From Heliocidaris tuberculata (lineage: Eukaryota; Echinodermata; Echinoidea; Camarodonta; Echinometridae), in NCBI GenBank assembly GCA_025618425.1, contig CM046846.1, positions 30,419,619 to 30,483,618 of the forward strand: a stretch of DNA of 64,000 bases, written 5' to 3'. The translations under genes and the position numbers were made by a program. How positions within the stretch are numbered: the first letter of the stretch is position 1; the number at the start of each line of letters is the position of its first letter. Below, one piece after another: positions 12,076-25,100 of the stretch. The notes below the pieces were generated by a model. The model searched no databases and was not told the DNA's origin. It worked only from the letters and a program-made list of their open reading frames with translations.

Positions 12076-13509
12076 ATTTCAGCTGGGGAAAAAATCAGAG
12101 CAAGTCACTCACCAAGGATTGCTATATTTTCTTTTCAATAAAGAGGCACATCCTGGAATGATATTGTTAGATGAATGTGTGATCCTTGATGTCAATCTCT
12201 ATGATTGAATTGCCTATCTTCCCAAATCCACTGGTAGTGTAGATTACTTACAAAACCGCTTACATGTAATTTGACCCATCAACATCTGGATGATTATGTG
12301 CAATAAGTCTTATATCTTTCGAATTCATCCAAAATTTGAAGAATCTCGTGATTTGAGCATTGACAAATTTTAGTGGTACCGGAAATAACCAGTAGCGGTC
12401 GTCAATGTTCATATGTAGAGAATTTTGTTTTTGATGAAATAAATGGGAAAAATATGTATGTCATACAAGAGACAATGCACAGAATCGCCAACATATAGAT
12501 TTTGTTTTGTAAAATGCACCCACTTGAAGAAACAATAAATTTCCTGGGGGGGGGGGGGGTTCAAAGATAAATGAACTAATTTTCCACAGTAAAATGCTTG
12601 CTCTCAGTTACAGAATCAAATTTGTGGATCAACATGTATGCGAGACGACCAAACCCCCCTATACTTCAGCCATTGTCATCTTCATTTATTTCATGTTTAT
12701 GGGATCATAAAAAGAAAAGAATTTGTTTCCATTGATGATGTGTATTTCCGTAGAAGCAGTTTTCTATAGTATATCAATTTAATGTAATAAATGAACTGAA
12801 AAATTCAGAATTTCTCCAGGGGCTTTATATTTCACCTAGGCTGCACACCAAGGATGAAATAGGGAAATTCTGAATTTGGAGGTGAATGTAATACTGAACA
12901 TTCTGCATGCAATAATTGTTAAATAAAATCATTTTTGTAAGGTATTTGCTATCTTATGCCTTCCTTCTTGTTGAGTCATTCCTCTCCATGATAACCAGGT
13001 CGCCTTAGATTATAGAGGTGAATAACCCGAAAAGCAGGGTACATTGTAGACAGATTTTATTCTCTTTATCAAATAGAGCTACATGTATGGTGGTTGATCC
13101 AGTGTCCGAACGCTTTTCAGAAAATCAACGATAGCAAATTAAATATCAAACGAATATCTGTCAAACTTATATAATGAATGTTCAAAGGCCTATAGAAAAA
13201 GAAGTTGATGGAATTTTAAAAAGACAACCTAGATTTAATATGATATTCCCTTCCCAGTGAACCCCTTCCCAACGACACGGCGTTTTGGTCCCTTGAAAAA
13301 GGTACTGTATTTCCGAACGTGTGAAACCTATGGGAAAAAGACACACCTTTGTTTCAATAGTTGGGTTTTCATACGCGTAATCCCAAGCGTATGAAAACCC
13401 ATTTTAGGCGCTTAACTGTACACATTCGGTAGTACAATCTGTTCGGAATTACAATCCTTGACTATATAGCCTCTTTAAGATATTCCTGTTTGCCTTTTCT
13501 TTCTTGCAG
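12076..13509. other. Interval upstream of the first visible YIPF6 exon
   Basis: About 1.4 kb of AT-rich sequence with a short G run near 12547. I searched it by eye for the upstream YIPF6 exons (the conserved block before the first membrane segment) and found none. No clear repeat borders. Confidence 0.6.
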
Positions 13510-16500
13510 GGGACCTGTGGGGCCCACTAGTGATGTGTACCTTGTTAGGAAGGTAAGCTATCGTTACAGGAAACCAAAACCCAAGGAGAGAATCAATGTT
13601 ATTGGAAAGTGAAAATTCAGAGAAGCACTTTACAAAAAGTTTCATTAAAATTGGTTAAAAAATGAGAGAGTTATGGAAGTTTGAAAAGTCTCGTTTTACT
13701 TTCTATGGCGATCCTCAAATTGGCAAAATTGCTTCAAAATGGCTGATTTTGTGAACAACTCTCCATTTGTTTTGTACACAGATTTTCAGATTTTCCCCAT
13801 TATCTTTCAAGGTGCAGTTAATCTCCTTCTGAGCTCAACATATAGTGGGAAAATGTATTTTACACCACATATGTCAAGTTCAGGAGTAGACAAGGAGCAC
13901 CCTGAGAGATAATGGGGAATATCTGAAAATCTGTGTACAAAACAAATGGAGAGTTGTTCACAAAATCAGCCATTTTGAAGCAATTTTGCCAATTTGAGGA
14001 TCCCCATAGAAAGTAAAACGAGACTTTTCAAACTTCCATAACTCTCTCATTTTTTAACCAATTTTAATGAAACTTTTTGTAAAGTGCTTCTCTGAATTCT
14101 CGCTTTCCAATAACATTGATTCTCTCCTTGGGTTTTGGTTTCCTTTAATGTCTAAAAAGTATACCTGCAAGCAATATGTGCACTTGTAATTTGTGTCCCA
14201 TACGTTACCCAGTATATTGTAAATGTCATCACTGGTTTCACGAGCTCATGTACGCGCATAGGCTGAAGTACAGGAGATACGTCATTTCGCGAAACCAGCG
14301 GCGATATGAAGAAACTTATTATCTGACCTATCATTATCTGTTATATTTTATCCAATCCATGTTACAGAAGGGCTATCAACTTGGTAAAAAGCTCAATCAG
14401 GTTTTTGAAAATCTTGCATGTATGGGGCAAAATACCATGGACTTGATCCTCATTTGCACTCTGTGGGCAGTATGCCTACCTTAGACCGACGCCTCTGACT
14501 TTTGGGATAACTGGAACTTCTTTTACATGCATAAGGAAGGAAAAATCAGAGAAGCAGATTGGTGAAAGTTTGAACGAAATCAGACAAGCAATAAGAAAAT
14601 TATAAATTTTTAACAACTTGTAATCACTATACATATGGGAATTTCAAATTGGCCTAACACAAAATTACTAAAAATGTCAATATCAAAATGTATAACTTAA
14701 TAGGATCTTTTTCTTTTTGAAGGACCTATAAAATTATGCCATCTACAATATATTTGGAGTGTTACCCTGAGGGTAAGGCGCTTCAGAGAAAACCGCAAAT
14801 TAATGATATTTTAATGTACGACAAATGGGAGAGTTGACCCGTGAATACATCACAATTGATTCACCGAATGGCCAATATGAGATTCGTACAGATGTAGTGA
14901 TCTCATTTTTCCAGCATTTATAACTTCCTTATTCTTTGTCCGATTTCTTTCAAACATTCACCACCCTGTTCCTCTTATTTTTCTCCTTTTGCACAAATCA
15001 GCTTTTTACAAAGGTTGGATTGCCCTTTAACTCCTTATTTCAGGAATTACCTCTGAAGGGCATTTAAAATCCCCCAAACATACAATTTTTTAATGTAGCA
15101 ATAGGCAGGGTTCTGGACTTACTTTTGTCGAATAGGGTCTTGATTGAAAATTTTAGGGTCTGTAGTGTATGCATGAGATCTCTTTTTTTTTTTAATTGAA
15201 ATTTGGGAGTCCAGACTAAGACTTTAGGTGCCCATGTGCCCCTGTTAGTGTCGAGCCCTACAATATGGTAGACTTTGGTGATGAAATGCTGCATTATCAC
15301 GTTTATCTTTTTTTGAGAAGGATATCCGCCTCATCAATACCCCGTAAAATCTGCATTTCTCAGTCGTGAGTTGAGTCCAAGGTCAGACTAACTGTTTTGG
15401 TTCAATAACTGAAAGAGTCAGATAAGTCGGACAAGCCCACCATATGGTCACAAAGAGAAGGCATATCAAATACAGTCACTATGACCTCCAGCATCAGCCA
15501 TTTAATTTATTTCTCCTTTTTATTGAGTGAAAATGGATTACGATCATGTTACATTGTAGTCATGTCAGACTCTGTAACTTGAACGGGATATCATCGATGT
15601 CATGGGAGCACTGTGATATATTGATGAGAGCTCTTGACTCGCAGACGAAAGATCCTGGCTTCTGTCCTCGCTCGGTGCTTGCATCCTTGGACAAGTTGCT
15701 CCTCCTACATTTGTCCCTCTCAACCCAGGTTTAGGTGGTCTACCACAGTATATGTGAAGATGGCATTAGTCTTTAAGGCTGTTAGACCATCTAACTGTAC
15801 CAAGAAAACCCATGACCTTAACCATCACTGTATTGCCTGTACATGTAGTTTAGAACCTCATTTCATTTAACTGAGCATTCAAATGAAACTGCCATTGCAC
15901 CTGCTAGTACTCTTTTACAACCATAGTTGGTTTGATTTGCCCCATTTTTTTCTTTTGCATTTATTTAATAGTTTTTGACAAATAAAAGATTTTTCTTCTT
16001 GTGAAATTTAAATATCATTTCATGAATTGTGAAATCAAGTATTTTTAATCAAGGAAAGATATCATGGAACAGATTCTTATTAAAATTGAACTATGATTGG
16101 AAACTGTTCTCATGAAATGGAATGTTTGATACATGTTTGTTAACTTGGTGGCATCTAGATGACTCCACCGTCAGGTGTATTCTCGTGAGGTAATTCTTTC
16201 TTCTTTACTCTCCTTGCTCTAGCCTTCTTCATGAAGCAACATCATCTGATGATAAAACAGCTACAGCGCATCTCCAGTTTGCTGAGGTCTTTGCTCTCAT
16301 CTCATTTGGAGCTGTAGTGGTTGCATTAAACTCAAAATTGCTCAAAGGCAATATGTAAGTGGCAAGATATTCTGTTATCTCAATCTGTTACATACATACA
16401 TGTACATGTTGTATTATACATAGACAACAAAGCTATGAAGTTCTTTAAACCCACAGCACACTATACAATGGACTGCAATCTGATTTTGAAAACTAATCAC

Positions 16501-19124
16501 AATAGCATTCAATATAGACATTTAAACAATTTTTTTTTTAAGGTTCTGAATGATAATATCAATAACTAGAGGGGCCGTCAAAGGCGGCAGACCCACGCCT
16601 TGGCGGTGCTACAGAGTAGTTGAAATACTATACTATGGGGTCAAAACTGAAATCTACATTGGGTGATTTCACGCTCGGTGTTGGTGTTTGTGGTTAGTGT
16701 TTATTTTGCCGCGAAATCATGATCTAACACCGACTATGAAATGAGAAAAAAATCAGTCGGTGTTAGGTGTTGACCTCTGATTCTCTGACGTAGTTCCGTT
16801 TGCGGTGCTTAATTTTTGTCAGATGTTGTCTGCTGAACCGAGCTCGGCAGCCGGTGTTTAATTTCATGTACAAAATTCCGTTCACTAACACTATACCCTA
16901 GGGATTAAGAAATTTTCATTTCACGTTCGGTGTTGGTGCTGGTGTTGCTACTTGTATGCTAGATACGGGAAATTTGGGGGATTAGCCGTGAGAAATAAAG
17001 TCAGTAGGCATCATTCGAAGTGTAATTTTACAGGTGTTATGAGGTAGTATGTTCATATAGGTCTGAAATTAAATCTAGGCCAACATTTAGTCCAACGTTC
17101 GATCTAGAGCACACGGAAAGGAACTAGATCTACCTTTGCTTTTTAAAGGGGCGGAATGAGTGAATAAAAAATCCTACCTAGTTTTTTTTCCAGATAGATT
17201 TGATAAATATGATGTTCGATATTCCGTAGTAAAAGACCCAGAGAATCCACATTATTAACTAGGATGAGTTCTAAATCAACAATCACAATGCAAAAGTAAT
17301 TAAACTTCACGGCTAATCTGAGCCGATGCCCGAAATTTGGCCGTTTGCCATGTACGCGCTGGGCCGTCCGATCCGGCGTCTAGCTGCATTAGCTACCGCA
17401 GCATTTTCTTCTACAAGTGAGAAACTCGAGAGAAATTAAATCTAAACTTACTGTTCCTATCAATACTATCCATTTCTTTGAAGTTTCTTACCGGTCTCTT
17501 TCCAGATAGATTTAATAAATATGATGTTCGATATTCCGTAGTAAAAGACCCAGAGAATCCACATTATTAACTAGGATGAGTTTTAAATCAACAATCACAA
17601 TGCAAAAGTAAGGCGTCACGGCTAATCTGAGCTGATGCCCGAAATTTGGCCGTTCGCCATGTACGCGCTGGGCCGTCCGATCCGGCGTCTAGCTGCATAT
17701 TGGCTACCGCAGCATTTTCTGCTGCAAGTGAGAAACTCGAGAGAAATTAAATCTAAACTTACTGTTCCTATCAATACTATCCATTTCTGTGAAGTTTCTT
17801 ACCGGTCTCTAGATCAAATAAGGATTGCTTTTAGAATCACCGGACTACTCGGGCAATTTTACGATATTCTAGACTAATAAATCAGTAGTTAAAAATATTT
17901 TTTTCTTCTTCGTTGAGAATGGTGCTGACGCCATTACCAGTGTTAAGCTATCGATGCGATTTGTTGGGATATCGGTATCGGCTCCGAAACGGTGATCTTT
18001 ACATATACTATACTACAGAGTCAAAACTAGAAAGTCTCACAGAATTTGCAGGGATCAACCAATCATCACCAAAATTTAATGGATTCTTTCCTGTCACTAT
18101 CCAAACAATCCCTGAAAATTTGGTGCAAATCCGTTCACCCGTTCTCTAGTTATCTTGTACACAAACAAACAAACAAACAAACAAACAAACAAACAAACAA
18201 ACAAACAAACATACAAACATACGGAACCCTTTACATAACCCTACCGATTTCATCGGCGTGGGTAATAATATCAATACTAAACATGGGAAGTGGTGTGTTG
18301 TCAGCCTCCTACCCGGAATAAGGGTCAAATCACTTTCATATCGTGGGTAATCGTGGGAATACTCCCGACATTACTACGATTCCGAGCAGAACTGATTATC
18401 TAGAACCTCAATCAAAATATTTCATGTGTTTCATTGTTTATATCAAATGCTATTACATTTTCTTCCGAAATTGCACAGACAGATGTTTGCAATGGGCTTT
18501 ACTCATTTATGACAATCGCCCATATCTTGTGGTTTTGCTTTGTAACTTTAGATTCCTTAAAACTTAACCAGGTACATCAGCAGAAGGAGATTAAAAATTT
18601 TGTTTACACTGTGGCCATTTTATGTGTGCGTTCCCTCATGTCATTTGACACTAGGAATTCGTCAAACAAAAATAACGACTGCAATTTTTAAAGTGTAGCA
18701 ATCACCAAAAGATATTTTGCTCTGTACATGAGCTTCAAATGTTAATTGTATCTGAATTGAATGGTTTTATTTAGTATCGAACTTCGCAGCCAAATGGCTG
18801 AATTGTGTCTGATTTACAATGATAAAAAAAAAAATACGATAACAGAAAAAATACACTACACATAGGAAACACGTTAAGAAACAAAATTCAAAAGATAATT
18901 GACATACACAGTATGAAAATTACAATAAGAAGATCATTACATGTAAATCTGATAAGAATAGGAATAGCTGGAGTGTGTGACATCAAAATAATTAAAACTT
19001 AGATATATTAGATGTACCTGATACCCGGTATATTTATTATTATCATCATCATTATCACCATCGTTATCATTACTATTATTACCATTATTATTTTTTATTA
19101 CTACCACTACTACTACTACTATTA

Positions 19125-19161
<37 letters not shown>

Positions 19162-22100
19162 CATTCTATAAAGAGATATTGCAAGTTGAAGCACACTCTT
19201 AATATACATTACAGCGACTTGTGAGGAGACGAGGCGACACAACCGCACTCGCATAGAATATGGGCCTGCGCAGAACCGAAAACTCGGCAGTTTGGTTCCG
19301 TGCAAGGGGGTTTTATTTTCCTCATACTCCTTAACTGTTAATCCATAGAAGCCCAGATAAAGTGTTTTGAGGTTAATTTTATAGGTGATTTGTACACTTT
19401 AAATTTGCACCCTGTTGGAAAGTTTAAATCACTGTTTTTATGTACAAATTGGCTATTTTTAATTTATTGATATAGATTCTGTCCATGATCTTTACAGATA
19501 CATAACTTTTTATCAGGAAAATGCAGCTTAAAATAAAATCAGTTGTTGAGTTGCTCATACTAAAATGTAATATACATTAGTCCAGCAGATTTGTGCACTT
19601 TGTGCACTTTTTCATAAAAGCAGGAAATTTGGTATGTAGGTAGAGTTTTTGGTGCTGAATGATTCTGGATATGGGGCCACCTAAAATTTGGGCCCTGGGG
19701 CCCATTGTGCCCATTGAAAAAACATGACTCTCTCAGGGTATTTTTCCAACATGACTGATTTATTTATATCTAGTCCTGATATATATATACTAAGTATTAT
19801 GTAGGATTTTCAAGCCTCAAAATTCATGCAAGTGCTTTAGGTGCCCTTATTTTCAAATGCAGGGCCATCCCATTCATCAAAATGTTACAAAGTCACTGTC
19901 TTTTTCAAATAACAGCACATTTTATGTAGGGCCTATTGACATGATTAACATACGATAAAGTTATTATATTGAAGAACATGTGTAAAATGATACTAATCAG
20001 GGAAACATGATCTTCTTTAAAATTGAAAAATTGTACCACAGATGCCCATTGAAAAAAAAGTTGAGGGAAGTTATGCTTATGTGTAAAAAAAGATTTTCAG
20101 TGTTATGATCTTAATCGTATTTGTGATTCTAGTGATAGAAGCACCAAATTTGGCATAAATGCAGATGAATGTGTAATAAGCTAAATTGGAAACTCACCCC
20201 CCCCCCCCCACCCCGTATTCTGTTCCTGGGGCCCATGGTGGTCATCTTTCAAAATGGCTACCATATTGTATTCTTCCTGTATTCTAGTCACGAGATTAGG
20301 TATAGACCTACATACTATAGGGACTAACAAATCAAACTCGGGTGTAATTATGTTGAATGTATCTAAAATGTTAGTTTTCATTGAAATGTCATAAGCCTCC
20401 AAACAGGTGAAAGTGCATATTAGAAATGGCATTTGTAATAGGTTTGAAATGGGAACTTTCTAAAGCTCAGTCACTTTGCTCCGTCGCACAATAATGTTTC
20501 CGGAGAATCTTACAATTCCCCCCCCCCCCCCCCCCCGACATAACGACCCCAGTTTTTAGCCATGGTTTATCCTCCTGCGTGTCCATAATGTCCAATGGGC
20601 AGACAGTAATGTGCTTATATACACTTATTTACGCTCCACGGGGGAGGTTTAAACCATGGTCCTTCGTGAATCCGGTTAAGAGCCTGAAGTATTTTGTCCG
20701 TCTGTGACATTGAATATTTTATAGAATGTAATTTTAGTAGGCAATCATGGCAACCAATTTTATCGAAATTCAACTCCTTCACTTCAGTGATGCCCTTCAC
20801 AAGGAAACAAAATAGCTCTCTTCAATTGAATACTTATTTTCTACAGGCCTTCAAACTTTCAAAATTTGTCAAATGTCCGTCTGTGACTTACCGATCAGGC
20901 TTCATGATTCGGGGGAAAAAACTCTCTTTGCTTTGCTTCCTAGCCTCCATGTTTTAGCAGGTTCTTGTCTATTTTTGCGCAACCAATAAAAATGATAAAG
21001 GAGAATAAAGTGCATAAAATAGCATTTTAGAAACTTTGGTTCAATATTCGAAAGAAATCCCAACTTTTGATTGCCTTGCTAAATTCTTTGAATAAGCCCA
21101 TGTATTCTTTCAGGGTTTTCATTAGTATTACATTCCAAATATAATATAGTCAATTATATATGAAATATATATATAATTGATTATATAAAAGTTTATATAA
21201 TCAATTTTCAGAATTCTAACATGTTGAAAGAAAGTGTCACGATCCGTTGGTATAATTCCTTGTGATTTTTCCTGTGGGTGAAATGCATAAGAAATTGTGT
21301 TTATTGCGGGGTGAAACTGCAAAAAGATCTACTGCTCGGTCGCTTTGCTCCCTCGCTTGTTTAGTTATTCATTAAACAATCCTGGGTTAAATGCATTATA
21401 AATTATTTCACGTAGTGCCACAACTTCTGAATGAAAAACATTTTTCATATTTGAGGTCATGTGTCTAGACATGGGGCAATTTTATTGCATGCCAGGTGAA
21501 CCATAATCCCTGTACAGCAAAACCAACATAAAGTCGCCAGACATGTTTTTTTTTTTTTTTTTTTTAAATCTAGGTTTAGGCCCAATTCTAAAGGAGGGGG
21601 GTATCAGATTTAAAAGGATTAATAGCTCAAAAGAATAGATTGTTCCTATCCAACTTATGTAAGAGGTAATAATACGAAACCCCACAAAACGTTATTTTTG
21701 AGAAAAGTTATTTAAAGTTTGGAGTCATCGAAGCACTCTGTCTAGGAAAGTATTTTGCAAGAGGACAAAGGGAGAATTGAGAACTTGAAAGAAACTTTTT
21801 ATGGAAGGATAATCAGATTTTCCTAAAAGTTGGCACGCTTGTTGAACACATTCTATCCATTATAATGCAGAAGTTTTGATGTAACAACTCATTTCATTTC
21901 AATGGATTGGGAGATTAATGACACCCAGTAGAAAATATAGATCGAACAAACATGGGTCGACAAAAAACTGAGGAATATACTATTTTTACATTGCTGCATG
22001 CTTCAAATCTTTAAAAATAACATAAAAGAGAGTAATTAAAGAAGTACATATTTAAGCTTGATTGGGTTTGGAAAATGCCATGTAAATCCTGAAGAGCAGT

Positions 22101-25100
22101 TTGTATGATCAAGATGACAGAACATTAGGGGGGAAAAAAAATCCCTTACAAATGAGAGGAAAAAAGTGAGGGACCATTTTAAAAGAATCATATTTAAACC
22201 CCACCTATTTCAATGTTTTCAACGCATTTTTTGCTGGTCATTACTAGCGCAAAATTAATTACTATGGTATGTTACTGTTATTGAAGATAGATGTGATTTG
22301 CCAAAGGCCATTTAATTAAGCCCTTTCACTCTTCTGAATTCATAGAGATGCCTGGGTTTTTTCCTGTTACAGTATTTCAGCCCCCCTGGGTCATTTTCCC
22401 TAATTGGTTTGTACACAGTCAATGCGTCAGTTTACCTACCCAACGCTGTTGGGTGCCCTTTCCCTGGTTGTTACATGGTATCCTGTACAAAATCGGGAGA
22501 GTGTCCTATCTTCCCTAATTCATGATCTTTGCTGCCGTGTATAACATCACTCACCAGCCAATCAAAATCAAGGTTTCCATGGGAGTTACCATTGATGGCA
22601 AAGTTACCGTTAATGGTAAGTTTTATGCAACGCGGCCCTGGTGTTAGGACCCTGTCATATAGCACTCGAAACTGCGCAATAGAATTTGATGCTATTTTTT
22701 GTGGTATTTGATTTCTTCTTTTTTTTCTATTCGGCGACAAATTAGTTTCTGTCAGATATTGATCTTAGCCTGTATTCATTAAACTTCTAAGTTCCAAGGT
22801 TGCGAATATAAAAGAGAATACAAAAGAGCCACGAAATTGGTAGGCCCTATATTTGGGTTCCATTAATTGTCTGTCTTACGATGGCAAGCTAATAACTGGA
22901 CATGGGCATAGCTATGGGCTAGGCACTAATGATAGGGAAAACAAATTAACTGAAAGAGAGAGAGAGAGGGGTATCCCCCCCCCCCCTGCCCCCATCCTAA
23001 TGCTCTAGTGTCACGTTGAGAATTGGGACTCTGATTTAGCTACGATGTGCCCTTAAAGCACCTTTCAGATGCAGATTTTTGAGGCCTGATAATTGGAAAC
23101 ATAAATTCCTCATATTTCATTAAATCTGAAAAGGTCATTTCTAAACGAATGGGCATACCCCGACTCATGAGCCATATTTGAGATGGCTCAATATCCAATT
23201 TTGCTTAGAACATAATTATTCGGCTACCTTATTACATATTAAAATAGTTTGGGCCCCTTTTTAATAATTGGCACATGTGTCCAACTGTGTTACTCCAACA
23301 ATAAGTCAAATTTTACAGGAGGTAATGTTTCCTTATATAAACAACATTTTACATCTTTTCTACAATTAAATAAATTGTATAATACATGTATATATAAACT
23401 GGGCCTTTACTTGAAAATGGGAACTTAAAGCATTTTTTTCTTTAGAATCTAGAGGCCTTGAATTTGGAATATGATTTCAACATATTCATTTCGATTTAAA
23501 ACTACATGTATATTATATAGGAAAAGGGACCCAAATGAGCCGTATTGACAAATGGGCATAACAGGCCTCGGGGCTGAATTTGAGATGGCTGAATATCCAG
23601 TTTTGCTTGTAATTTTTTTAAACACGTAAGTATACTTTGGGCCCTGTTTTCAAAATGGGCACCTTTGGTACATATTTTGATAATTCTGAAGGATGTAGTG
23701 CTTACCCTATTACAATTAGAATCATTTCACACATTCCGTGACTTTATCATTCATTATTAAAATCAACCTTTATATGACAAAATGGGCACTTAATGTTTCT
23801 CTTCAGAATTTAGAGGCCTGGAAATCTTTAATATTGTTTCAATATATTCTAATAAACTTAAATTTCTTATAATATGTCAATTTGGTACTAAATATTCAGG
23901 AAAAAGTACCCTGTGACGGCCATTATGAAACATGAGGTCAACAGGCCTCAGGAGCAGAATTTGAGATGTCTCAATATCCACTTTTGCCTAGAACATATTC
24001 ATCTACATGTGTGTGAAATTTAGTGCTTTTATCATAAAATGCAGTCGGGCTGAAATTCGACGCTATGCCGCCCCACTACAATGAGAAGAGAAACATATTT
24101 TTAATGTCAGAGTTAGAATATTTGTATAGACATTTCTAGCATACCGGTACTAACTAAAGTTATAAGCTTTCAGACAAAGAGTAACTTTAAAATGCATACA
24201 GTCACATCTTAAATCACACTGGCACACAGGCGGAAGTATACTGCCTGCAAAGCCAAAATTCAAGAGATATTTACATGTAGGATATTTTAACACTTCAGCA
24301 GCCATTTTTAATATGGTCATCCTCTTGTGAGGGGGGGAAAAATGAACTGTCTTCAATGTGCCATCGATGGGCCTATGTGTCACAGAAATGGGCTTTTCAA
24401 AATTGCTGTCTATCATAGAACATAAAAATCAAAGACTTAAAAACTTAAATTTTTCCCATAGATTAATTCGGCCTTTCTTGGGCATTTTTGTCATAATGGG
24501 CACCTGTACCACATATCTTTTCAAAGACATAGGCCCGAATTCACAAAGGAGGTTTAAACCATGGGTAAGGTTTACACCCCCGTAAGCGTACTAAAATAAG
24601 CGTAAATAAGCGCACATTGCCCATGCGCGCTCAAAGAAAATATATGATTGGATCGGATTCCGTGCGCACGTACACTTAAAAAACCCAGGAGGAAGTTTAA
24701 ACCATGGTTTAAACCAAACCTCCTTTGTGAATTCGGGCCATAATGTCTGACTGATTACAATTAAAAGCAATTTACTTATAATCAGATCAGTGACTTTCTA
24801 ACATTTTGATAAATGGGATGGCCCTTCATTTGAAATTATGGGCACCTACATGTAAAGCACTTGTATGAATTTTGAGGCCCGGAAATCCTCCATGATACGT
24901 AATATATATCAAAACTAGATAAGATTAAATCAATTATTTAGGAAAAATAACCTAAGAGGTCCATTATTTTTAAATATGGGGACAACGGGCCTCAGGGCCC
25001 GGATTTTAGGTGGTCCCATATCCAGAATTATTCACCATCGAAAAATCTACCTGCATGCCAAACTTCATGCTTTTATGAAAAAGTGCACAATTATTTCACC

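Noticed and set aside
17635..18149. Two 80-residue ORFs
   Set aside because: They lie in the tandem 312-bp repeat and its tail; no homology recognised and the first unit has no equal frame.
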